The translations under genes were made by a program, and so were the position numbers. Below are positions 22,672 to 28,780 of a DNA stretch of 28,780 bases, piece after piece. Where the stretch lies: assembly GCA_017381835.1 (NCBI GenBank), contig JAFOBK010000027.1:1-28780 (forward strand), written 5' to 3'. The stretch is from Oscillospiraceae bacterium (GTDB taxonomy: Bacteria; Bacillota_A; Clostridia; Oscillospirales; Oscillospiraceae). The notes beneath the pieces were generated by a model that had not been told where the DNA came from, ran no database searches, and worked only from the letters and a program-made list of their open reading frames with translations. Within the stretch, counting starts at the first letter, position 1, and every line of letters begins with the position of its first letter.

Positions 22672-23013
22672 TCACCTCCCGGAAAAGAGCGGGGTATTTC
22701 CCAAAAAGGAAGTGGCGACACCGGCCAGTTTGGCTGCCCGCATAGCCCGCTCCAGTTTATGAATCCGCCCCGGGCTGATATAAGGCGAGAGGGCGCAGAG
22801 CAAGGCCTTTTGGTCACTGTCAACGCCGGCTTTTCCCATAAGACCGGTCAGCTTCTGGATAGTGGCAAAATCGATTTCCGGCATGGGGGATTCCTGGGGC
22901 GGCGGTTCTGGGGGTGCTTCCTGGCTGCCGAAGCTTTGCGCCATGGCCATGATTTTCCCCATCATCTCAGGATTTCCTAAAATCTGCCCCAGTTTGTTTT
23001 CAAAATCGTCCAT
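22672..23013 (-). CDS. Small protein with NPEMM motif, unknown function
   Basis: The 113-residue protein has a helical N-terminus (MDDFENKLGQILGNPEMMGK, about 1-20), a proline/glutamate linker (about 33-46) and a helical C-terminal half with many basic residues and small side chains (about 60-113). No signal peptide or membrane segment is evident. The NPEMM stretch resembles the SSPEAKELI stretch near the end of the upstream neighbour. Its start overlaps the upstream gene by 14 bases and its stop is 3 bases from the next start, so the three are almost certainly cotranscribed. I assign no function. Confidence 0.75.
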   Translation of the reverse strand: MDDFENKLGQILGNPEMMGKIMAMAQSFGSQEAPPEPPPQESPMPEIDFATIQKLTGLMGKAGVDSDQKALLCALSPYISPGRIHKLERAMRAAKLAGVATSFLGNTPLFSGR

Positions 23014-23239
23014 TTTTGCCTCCCAACTGCCGGATCAGTTCCTTGGCCTCCGGTGAGGATAGGAGGGAAGAAAGGAGTGAGCCTGCTTCCTGATACTTCC
23101 CGGAGGCGGCAGCTTCCATGGCTTTTTTCAGCTGTCCGCTATCCTGCTGCTGCAGAAGCTGCATCAGCCTTTGTCCCTGCGGCGTAAGCGCCAGCTGCTT
23201 TGCCTCCTTTATGGAAAAATCCTGAGATTTTTTCTCCAT
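23000..23239 (-). CDS. Small helical protein, unknown function, first gene of the three-gene operon
   Basis: The 79-residue protein is rich in Q, L, A and S and is probably all helical, with no membrane segment. It contains two related turns, LALTPQGQRLMQLLQQQ (about 16-32) and LLSSPEAKELIRQLGG (about 59-74). The start at 23239 is set by GGAGG 7 bases upstream; the frame stays open further upstream but without a site. It faces the phosphodiesterase gene across a 90-base divergent region. No minus-strand promoter is clear, apart from A/T-rich TATTAT near 23270. Confidence 0.72.
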   Translation of the reverse strand: MEKKSQDFSIKEAKQLALTPQGQRLMQLLQQQDSGQLKKAMEAAASGKYQEAGSLLSSLLSSPEAKELIRQLGGKNGRF

Positions 23240-23243
23240 CGCA

Positions 23244-23272
23244 TTGCCTCCTGTCCAAATGCTTGCTATAAT
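23244..23272 (+). promoter_or_regulatory. Promoter of the phosphodiesterase-coaX operon
   Basis: TTGCCT (23244-23249) and TATAAT (23267-23272) are separated by 17 bp, with an extended TG at 23264-23265. The leader would be about 50 bases. Confidence 0.75.
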
Positions 23273-23328
23273 ATAAAAACAAATTGACCTTCTGTACATT
23301 GTATGCAGGAGGACACGGATGGTGTACT

Positions 23329-23826
23329 ATGAAAATTCTTGTTTTATCCGATTCCCATTCCGGCATGCGTTTTATGCGCCAGTGTGTGGAAACAATAAAA
23401 CCCCAGGCGGTGGTACACCTGGGCGACTATTATGATGACGGGGAAACGCTGAAAGAATTATATCCCCATATTGAACTGCATCAGGTGCCGGGTAACTGTG
23501 ACCGCTATCGCTGTCCGCCCTGGGTGCATGCGGTGCTGTGCTATGATGTATGCGGCGTGCGGCTGTTTATGACCCACGGTCATAAACATGGCGTCAAAAC
23601 CAATACAGCCATGCTGGTTGCGGAAGCCCGGGCAATGAAAGCCCAGGCAGCCCTTTACGGCCACACCCATGTGGCAGAATGCTATCAGGGTGATGACGGT
23701 ATGTGGGTGATGAACCCCGGTTCCAGCGGCTACGGCGGTGGCAGCGCCGGCCTGATTGAAGCAGAAAATAACGAGATTTGCTCCTGCAGAATCATTACCC
23801 CGGAAAATTTGGAGGAATTTGTATGA
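23329..23826 (+). CDS. YfcE/MJ0936-type metallophosphoesterase
   Basis: The 165-residue protein has the calcineurin-like two-metal site: D8 and H10 in LSDSH, D33 in HLGDYYDD, N57 in PGNCD, H83 in MTHGH, and H112/H114 in GHTHV. YfcE-type enzymes hydrolyse phosphodiester bonds; the natural substrate is unknown. ATG 23329 gives the standard N-terminus for the family. The obvious SD (GGAGG, 23308-23312) is 16 bases away, too far, and instead points at an out-of-frame ATG at 23319. The stop overlaps coaX by 4 bases (ATGA). Confidence 0.9.
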   Translation: MKILVLSDSHSGMRFMRQCVETIKPQAVVHLGDYYDDGETLKELYPHIELHQVPGNCDRYRCPPWVHAVLCYDVCGVRLFMTHGHKHGVKTNTAMLVAEARAMKAQAALYGHTHVAECYQGDDGMWVMNPGSSGYGGGSAGLIEAENNEICSCRIITPENLEEFV

Positions 23827-24593
23827 TTTTAACCATTGATATCGGTAATTCCAATATTGTGCTAGGCGGTGTCAAGGACGATCAGATCGTTTTTGAGGCA
23901 AGACTGCGTACGGAAGCCACCAAGACTTCCGACCAGTACTGCGTGGATCTGAAGATCCTGATGGAAGTCTACGGTGTCAGCAATAAGGACATCGAGGGCA
24001 CCATTATTGCTTCCGTTGTACCTCAGGTGCTGAACTCTATGCGCACCGCTATTCAGAAGCTTACCGGCAAGGTGCCTTTGGTGGTAGGCCCCGGCCTGAA
24101 GACCGGCCTCAACATCCTGCTGGAAAACCCCGGTCAGACCGGTGCCGACCTGGTTGTGGCGGATGTGGCGGCCCTGCGGGAGCATAAGCCTCCGCTGATC
24201 GTTATCGATATGGGCACGGCAACCACCATGTCTGTGCTGGATAAAAACGGCGCCCACATCGGCGGCTGCATCATCCCCGGTGTGAAGATCTCCATGGATG
24301 CGCTGACCGACAGAACAGCGCTGCTTCCCGGCCTGCAGCTGGATCAGCCCAAGAAGGCCATCGGCAGAAATACCATCGATGCCATGCGCAGCGGCATCAT
24401 GATGGGCGCTGCCTGCATGCTGGACGGTATGGTGGAGCGGATGGAGGAAGAGCTTGGTTGCAAGACCACGGTCATCATCACCGGCGGTATCGCCAAGTTT
24501 ATTGCGCCTATGTGCAAAACCCCTATGATCTACGATAAGGATCTGCTGATCAAGGGTCTGGCGGCACTGTATCGCGATAACAAGCGCAAATAA
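23823..24593 (+). CDS. coaX: Type III pantothenate kinase
   Basis: CoaX phosphorylates pantothenate, the first step of coenzyme A synthesis. The 256-residue protein has the ASKHA-fold phosphate loop TIDIGNSN (about 4-11) with D6. It also has TGADLVVAD (about 99-107), the second phosphate motif IDMGTATT near 124-131, and the glycine-rich ITGGIAKFI near the C-terminus. Length is usual for CoaX. GGAGG sits upstream of ATG 23823, which overlaps the phosphodiesterase stop. The next gene begins 21 bases after its stop with no terminator between. Confidence 0.95.
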   Translation: MILTIDIGNSNIVLGGVKDDQIVFEARLRTEATKTSDQYCVDLKILMEVYGVSNKDIEGTIIASVVPQVLNSMRTAIQKLTGKVPLVVGPGLKTGLNILLENPGQTGADLVVADVAALREHKPPLIVIDMGTATTMSVLDKNGAHIGGCIIPGVKISMDALTDRTALLPGLQLDQPKKAIGRNTIDAMRSGIMMGAACMLDGMVERMEEELGCKTTVIITGGIAKFIAPMCKTPMIYDKDLLIKGLAALYRDNKRK

Positions 24594-24614
24594 AAGAAAA
24601 AGGGGGACTTACCT

Positions 24615-25472
24615 ATGGCAGAGAATTATTGCGGAAAAACCTGCGAAGGTTGCGGTATGAAGGAGAAACTGTCCTGCTCCGGCTGTAAGGCAGGCCCCGG
24701 AAGAATGTATGGCGGGGAGTGTCCGGTGGCAAAATGCTGCCAGGAGCGAGGCCATAACACCTGTGCAACCTGCAATCAGAATAACTGGTGCGCCAAGCAG
24801 AAAAATGCGGAGGACATGGCTCAAACCCGGTTTCAAAAACAGGAACAAGAGCGGGCAGCACGGGAACAACTGGAAAAGCATGTGCCCAAGCTGGCAAAAT
24901 ATCTGACCATACTGTTTTGGTTGAACATTGCTACTCAGATTCCCAGTCTTATAAGCAATGATCTGACCAAGGGATTATCTAGTTTATACCAAACCGGTCA
25001 AATCATTTCTCTGCTGCTTTCTCTGGCAGTCGTAGTGTTCTATTTGGCAATGGGAACTGCCAACAGCCGCTATCTGAAAGCTGCCCTGTACATGGGGTGT
25101 GTTACGTTGGCTGAAGAAGTGCTCATGTGGCTCACTGGCGGAGAAACACCGGCCTGGACGTTGCTCATCAATATCCCGCTTATTGTTGTGGGCTTTGTGG
25201 GCAAATATAACCTATATACCGCTCACAGCGAGCTTTTGACACCGGTAGATGTTGCCCTTTCCGAGCAATGGCAGAAACTGTGGAAGTGGTATATTAGACT
25301 ATTCATTGCTATGATCGCATCTGCGGTTTTGGTTTTCATTCTCCCAATCCTTGGCATGTTGGCTACCATAGTGGCAGGAATCGGCACAATTGTAGTATCC
25401 ATTATGGAACTGATTTACCTGTACCGCATGATGGTTGCTTTCCGTACTTACGCTAAGAATTTGGCCGCTTAA
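24615..25472 (+). CDS. Membrane protein with N-terminal DUF3795-like cysteine-rich domain
   Basis: The 285-residue protein begins with a cysteine-rich segment of about 60 residues (C6, C10, C13, C21, C24, C36, C41, C42, C50, C53, C59), including CGKTCEGC and CSGCKAG. This resembles DUF3795 and probably binds zinc or an iron-sulfur cluster. A charged helix follows (about 65-92), then about six membrane helices (about 94-285). The fusion of a soluble cysteine domain to a polytopic membrane part suggests a redox- or metal-linked membrane protein; the function is unknown. It is probably cotranscribed with coaX. Its stop codon shares TTAA with the stop of the convergent small gene. Confidence 0.8.
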   Translation: MAENYCGKTCEGCGMKEKLSCSGCKAGPGRMYGGECPVAKCCQERGHNTCATCNQNNWCAKQKNAEDMAQTRFQKQEQERAAREQLEKHVPKLAKYLTILFWLNIATQIPSLISNDLTKGLSSLYQTGQIISLLLSLAVVVFYLAMGTANSRYLKAALYMGCVTLAEEVLMWLTGGETPAWTLLINIPLIVVGFVGKYNLYTAHSELLTPVDVALSEQWQKLWKWYIRLFIAMIASAVLVFILPILGMLATIVAGIGTIVVSIMELIYLYRMMVAFRTYAKNLAA

Positions 25473-25624
25473 GCGATCACGGCCAAAAACATAAGCGCTG
25501 CCACGATGCCGATGGCGGAGGCCGCCAACAGGCATTTATCCAGAAACTTGTGCATCTGCTCACGGCGGGTCGCTGCGCCGGGGTAGGGAGTATAGGCTAA
25601 GTATTTCATTACGAGTGCTTTCAT
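25469..25624 (-). CDS. 51-residue C-terminally anchored membrane protein, unknown function
   Basis: The start at 25624 is supported by a full AAGGAGG 8 bases upstream. The protein has a short basic and aromatic N-terminus (MKALVMKYLAYTPYPG), a charged TRREQMHKF, and one membrane helix from about residue 31 to the C-terminus. The stop codon overlaps that of the convergent DUF3795-like gene, so no terminator separates them. I do not recognise the family. The strong SD and clean topology are the reasons to call it. Confidence 0.65.
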   Translation of the reverse strand: MKALVMKYLAYTPYPGAATRREQMHKFLDKCLLAASAIGIVAALMFLAVIA

Positions 25625-25654
25625 GTTGGGATCCTCCTTAACATTTGTGATGCT

Positions 25655-25674
25655 AACAGGATACAACAGGATAT
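25655..25674. repeat. Tandem 10-bp direct repeat upstream of the 51-residue gene
   Basis: AACAGGATAC (25655-25664) is followed immediately by AACAGGATAT (25665-25674). The period matches one DNA helical turn. It lies 31-50 bases upstream of the start of the minus-strand small gene, where a regulator could bind. Confidence 0.55.
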
Positions 25675-25711
25675 GACCAATAAATCGTACCTTTAAGAAT
25701 TTTTGAATCCC

Positions 25712-25740
25712 TTGCAAATTTAGGGGAAATATGTTATCAT
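25712..25740 (+). promoter_or_regulatory. Promoter of the 133-residue membrane protein gene
   Basis: TTGCAA (25712-25717) and TATCAT (25735-25740) are separated by 17 bp, with an extended TG at 25732-25733. The leader would be about 30 bases. Confidence 0.65.
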
Positions 25741-25775
25741 ATAGCATACATTTTCTGCAGGAGGTGGCGTTTGAG

Positions 25776-26177
25776 ATGGAAATGAAAATATTCGGCAAAG
25801 TGTATCAGCTGCCCCTTTGGCTGGAAAAGACGCTGAATGTATTGAGAAAGATCGGCAGCGTGCTCAAGAGCATCGCTAAGTGGATCTATCGCCTGCGGGG
25901 CTTCTTTATGGCGATTCCCGTGGTGCTGGCTGCTTTGTATCTGGCAACCAAAAATATGGCAAGACTTCCCGATGAGGTGGGCATCAACCTGCTGGCAAAC
26001 GGCCAGTATGAATACCTTATCAGCCGCGGCCTGGCGGTGATGGGCCCCCTGGTGATTACCGGCGTGTGCCTGGTGATGATGTTTCTGTCCCGCAGAACCG
26101 TTTTCCCCTGGCTGATCAGTATCTTCTCTTTGGTGTTGCCGCTGCTTATTTATATCACCAATGTTTTCCCGGCATAA
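25776..26177 (+). CDS. 133-residue membrane protein of unknown function
   Basis: The protein opens with an amphipathic, basic helical region (about 1-41, with KTLNVLRKIGSVLKSIAKWIYRLR). Three membrane segments follow (about 42-58, 84-104 and 110-130), with a polar loop NMARLPDEVGINLL between the first two. No known family was recognised. AGGAGGT (25759-25765) sits 10 bases upstream of ATG 25776; a second in-frame ATG is at 25782. It is a single-gene unit with its own promoter and terminator. Confidence 0.75.
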   Translation: MEMKIFGKVYQLPLWLEKTLNVLRKIGSVLKSIAKWIYRLRGFFMAIPVVLAALYLATKNMARLPDEVGINLLANGQYEYLISRGLAVMGPLVITGVCLVMMFLSRRTVFPWLISIFSLVLPLLIYITNVFPA

Positions 26178-26183
26178 AAATAA

Positions 26184-26215
26184 GTGCGTTGGAGATTCTC
26201 CAACGCACATTTTTT
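26184..26215. terminator. Bidirectional terminator between the membrane protein and HAD genes
   Basis: A perfect 11-bp stem pairs GTGCGTTGGAG (26184-26194) with CTCCAACGCAC (26198-26208) around a 3-base loop. TTTTTT follows on the plus strand and TTATTTTTATG on the minus strand. Confidence 0.92.
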
Positions 26216-26855
26216 ATTGATTTATGAGTGCTACCAGTTCCTCCATGGAGTGGGCGATGGCCACAGCACCGGCTTTTTCCATGTCCTCCACCGTGCCGTA
26301 ACCCCAGGAAACACCGATGGTGGAAATGCCGTGAGCAGCGGCACCGATCACATCAAATGCGGTGTCACCAACCATCAGGGTCTGCCCTACATCACCTGTG
26401 AGTCCCAGCAGATAGGTGATCACGTCCGCTTTGTGAGACCGGGAACCGTCCAAAGTGGCGCCGGCAATTTGCTCAAAGTATCCGTCAAGATCAAAATGGC
26501 GGAGAACTTCGATTGCCATCACTTCCGGCTTGGAAGTGGCAACAAACAGCCGATGCCCCTGCCCTTTCAAAGATTGCAGCATATCCGCAACACCGGGGTA
26601 AGGAAAGTTTTCAAATTTGCCGACAGTCGTATAACGGCTGCGGAATACCTTGATGGCCTCATCGGTTTTGTCGGCAGGGACGCCAAACCGAATAAAAGTC
26701 TGATCCAGGGGAGGACCTACAAATACCCGCATCTCCTCCCGGGAGGGAACGGGCAGGCCAAAATACTCCAGGGCCAAAGTGGCGCAGTTCATAATACCTT
26801 CCCCAGAGTCGGTAATCGTACCGTCCAAATCGAAGAAAATGGCTTTTTTGGTCAT
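26214..26855 (-). CDS. HAD-superfamily phosphatase (phosphoglycolate phosphatase-like)
   Basis: The 213-residue protein has motif I FFDLDGTITDS with D9 and D11, a helical cap containing VGPPLDQTF near 46-54, and motif II VATSKPE near 105-111. Motif III lysine is in SHKADVI near 140-146, and motif IV is MVGDTAFDV near 161-169. It resembles Gph/PpaX-type phosphatases, for which substrate cannot be read reliably. AGAGGTT precedes ATG 26855. It starts 9 bases after the VanZ-like gene and is the last gene of the minus-strand ygiQ-vanZ-HAD unit. Confidence 0.88.
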   Translation of the reverse strand: MTKKAIFFDLDGTITDSGEGIMNCATLALEYFGLPVPSREEMRVFVGPPLDQTFIRFGVPADKTDEAIKVFRSRYTTVGKFENFPYPGVADMLQSLKGQGHRLFVATSKPEVMAIEVLRHFDLDGYFEQIAGATLDGSRSHKADVITYLLGLTGDVGQTLMVGDTAFDVIGAAAHGISTIGVSWGYGTVEDMEKAGAVAIAHSMEELVALINQ

Positions 26856-26864
26856 AACGAACCT

Positions 26865-27329
26865 CTATTTTTTGAAGATGATGAAAAACAAATAACCCAG
26901 CAGCATACCGAAGAGATTCAAAATCAAATCATCGATGTCCAGGCTGCCCAACAGCGTCACCAGCTGCAGAAGTTCCACCAAAGTGATTGCCAGGACGCAG
27001 GTCAGCAAAAAGGGGAAGAACTTCCGTAAGGACGGCCACAGCCGGGGAAGGAAATATCCAATGGGGATGAAAAGAAAAATATTTCCCCCAAGGTTGATGA
27101 TGCAATGCAGAAAGATGGGACTGAAATCCATTCGCTTCACCACATGCCAGTAGCTGCCAATGGTGTGGAAGGGAATCAGATTCATGCTCTGCCGCATCTG
27201 CTCGGCATAGGAAAGATCGCTGCCCAAACGGTCAGGACGGTCGAACAGAAGCCACAGCAGAATTGCCACATACACCACAAAGAGGAATCGCCACAAAGGT
27301 GTAGACTTGGGATAGCGCTTCTTTTTCAT
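26865..27329 (-). CDS. VanZ-family membrane protein
   Basis: The 154-residue protein has about four to five membrane helices. VanZ-like motifs are visible: NLIPFHTI near 50-57, the conserved [17 protein letters not shown] near 78-94, VELLQL near 117-122, and [17 protein letters not shown] near 130-146. VanZ of Enterococcus raises teicoplanin resistance, but most homologues have no proven role. AGAGGT precedes ATG 27329, and the start overlaps the ygiQ stop by 4 bases. Nothing else from a vancomycin cluster is nearby, so resistance is not implied. Confidence 0.88.
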   Translation of the reverse strand: MKKKRYPKSTPLWRFLFVVYVAILLWLLFDRPDRLGSDLSYAEQMRQSMNLIPFHTIGSYWHVVKRMDFSPIFLHCIINLGGNIFLFIPIGYFLPRLWPSLRKFFPFLLTCVLAITLVELLQLVTLLGSLDIDDLILNLFGMLLGYLFFIIFKK

Positions 27330-28780
27330 CGCTTACCTCTGCCCTTGCTTGCGGCAGGCTTCCTGGAAGGTGCGGCTTTTTTAATCGGTGCAGGCTTTTT
27401 GGCGGCAGGTTTTGCGACTTTACCCTTAGCTGCCGGCTTGGGGGGCAGCTTGGGCGGCGGAGTCTTGCCACCAGCTCTGGGCGGCACAGCACGGATCAGA
27501 CATTTGGGGCCGGAGCCGATCAGATCTTCTCTGTGAGCCTTGATGAGAGCCTCGTGAACCAGGTAATAGTTCTTGGGGTTGCGGTACTGGATCAGCGCCC
27601 GCTGCATGGCCTTTTCATGGGGATCGGTGGGCACATAGACCTTTTCCATTGTTCTGGGATCCAGGCCGGTATAGTACATCACAGAGGACAGGGTAGAGGG
27701 GGTGGGATAGAAATCTTGCACCTGCTCCGGATTGTAGCCCATATCCCGGATATACTCTGCCAGCTCCACAGCTTCTTTCATGGTGGAGCCGGGATGGCTG
27801 GACATGAGATAAGGCACCAAAAACTGATTCATGCCGTACTGCTTATTCAGTGCCCAGTATTTTTCAACAAACTTGTTATAGACGGCGTTCCGGGGCTTGC
27901 CCATACGGCTAAGAACCGCGTCGGACACATGCTCGGGAGCAACCTTCAGCTGGCCGGAGATGTGGAACTGCACCAGTTCCTTGAAGAAGGTATCCTTCTT
28001 ATCAGCCAGCAGATAGTCAAAGCGGATACCGCTGCGAACGAAGACTTTCTTCACACCGGGGATTTTCCGAAGCTTCCGCAGCAGAGCAATATAGTCCGAA
28101 TGATCGGCCCGCATATTCTTGCAGGGGGTGGGGTACAGACACTGCCGACCGCCGCAGGCGCCCTTAGAAAGCTGCTTTTCACAGGCGGGGTGGCGGAAGT
28201 TGGCGGTAGGGCCGCCCACATCGTGAATATAGCCCTTGAAATCTTTGTCTTTTACCATGACCTCTGCTTCTGCGATGATGGACTCATGGCTGCGGGTCTG
28301 AATAATACGGCCCTGGTGGAAGGTCAGCGCGCAGAAAGAACATGCGCCAAAGCAGCCGCGGTTGCTGACCAGGCTGAATTTGACCTCTTCAATGGCAGGC
28401 ACACCGCCGGCTTTCTCATAGCTGGGGTGGTATGTACGCATGTAGGGCAGATCGTAGACGGCATCCATTTCCTCGGTGGTCAGAGGCTTCTGAGGCGGGT
28501 TCTGCACCACGAATTCCTTGCCGTAAGGCTCTGCCAGCCGCTTGGCAGTAAAGGGGTCACAGTTGCCGTACTGCACCTTGAAGGACTCTGCGTACTTGCG
28601 CTTGTTTGCTTTCAGTTCGTCATAAGTAGGCAGAACAATGGTGGGCAGGCTTTCATCCAGCTCCTCGGCACGGAACACAGTGCCATCGATGTAGGTAATA
28701 TCCCGGACATTCATGCCGGCGTTTAAAGCGTCTGCAATCTCCACAATGCTCTTTTCACCCATGCCGTACATGAGAAGATC
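27326..28780 (-). CDS. YgiQ-family radical SAM protein (N-terminus beyond the window)
   Basis: The frame is open to the right edge; the preceding residues DLL before MYGMGEKSI match YgiQ and show that the start lies outside. The radical SAM cysteine motif CFGACSFC (CxxxCxxC) is present, followed by the YgiQ-type core with [49 protein letters not shown], and [13 protein letters not shown]. The reaction is unknown. The last 60 or so residues form a low-complexity K/P/A-rich basic tail ending in RGKR. The stop overlaps the VanZ-like start by 4 bases, giving an operon with it. Confidence 0.93.
   Translation of the reverse strand, partial: DLLMYGMGEKSIVEIADALNAGMNVRDITYIDGTVFRAEELDESLPTIVLPTYDELKANKRKYAESFKVQYGNCDPFTAKRLAEPYGKEFVVQNPPQKPLTTEEMDAVYDLPYMRTYHPSYEKAGGVPAIEEVKFSLVSNRGCFGACSFCALTFHQGRIIQTRSHESIIAEAEVMVKDKDFKGYIHDVGGPTANFRHPACEKQLSKGACGGRQCLYPTPCKNMRADHSDYIALLRKLRKIPGVKKVFVRSGIRFDYLLADKKDTFFKELVQFHISGQLKVAPEHVSDAVLSRMGKPRNAVYNKFVEKYWALNKQYGMNQFLVPYLMSSHPGSTMKEAVELAEYIRDMGYNPEQVQDFYPTPSTLSSVMYYTGLDPRTMEKVYVPTDPHEKAMQRALIQYRNPKNYYLVHEALIKAHREDLIGSGPKCLIRAVPPRAGGKTPPPKLPPKPAAKGKVAKPAAKKPAPIKKAAPSRKPAASKGRGKR

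Noticed and set aside
26865..27329. Glycopeptide resistance locus, because of the VanZ-like gene
   Set aside because: No vanA/B/H/X/Y/R/S-type gene is nearby, and VanZ-like proteins are common in Firmicutes without resistance.

Overview
The window looks like chromosomal DNA of a gut-type Firmicute in class Clostridia, probably near Oscillospiraceae/Ruminococcaceae. The support is an IspH-ribosomal protein S1 fusion, a dgt-dnaG-sigma locus, a DUF711 (PFL) plus ACT pair, CoaX, an SdpR/SdpI pair, a zinc-type L31, TTG starts with strong Shine-Dalgarno (SD) sites, and moderate GC with short intergenic gaps. No rRNA, tRNA, CRISPR array, prophage or intact insertion sequence was seen. No stretch longer than 300 bases lacks a gene.

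Layout. Bases 1-123 are the end of rpmE. From a promoter at 328-357 to a terminator at 10545-10580 runs one tightly packed plus-strand block: an EamA exporter, hflX, a YigZ/IMPACT protein, a dGTPase, dnaG, two consecutive and unusual sigma-70 family genes, cmk, and the ispH-S1 fusion. Most junctions are 4-base ATGA overlaps or gaps under 25 bases. The block couples DNA replication priming, transcription initiation, nucleotide balance, isoprenoid synthesis and ribosome function. A second plus-strand block (10775-12694) encodes Dabb, ACT and PFL-family proteins, followed by an HD-domain gene. gltX and a HAD phosphatase run on the minus strand, with trpS divergent from gltX. A minus-strand XRE/zinc-ribbon membrane regulator and an AEC transporter follow.

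At 18903-20440 lies a self-regulated SdpR/SdpI-type operon with two matching palindromic operators around its promoter, a small membrane protein and a YbjQ protein. Next come degV and a second DMT transporter (minus), three small unknown genes in an operon (minus, 23239 to 22372), a phosphodiesterase-coaX-DUF3795 membrane protein operon (plus), two small membrane proteins, and a minus-strand ygiQ-vanZ-HAD operon running off the right edge.

The most interesting items are: (1) two divergent sigma factors in tandem whose losses are different and partly complementary; (2) a roughly 90-base hairpin element in two copies, with compensatory base changes that keep the stem and an identical loop; (3) an internal ribosome binding site and an abrupt codon-use change at the ispH/S1 junction; (4) a REP/BIME-like palindromic family present both as an inverted pair and as a single half unit in the trpS leader; (5) a three-gene cluster of unknown small proteins sharing a short motif. 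All identifications come from reading the sequence; no database search was run.
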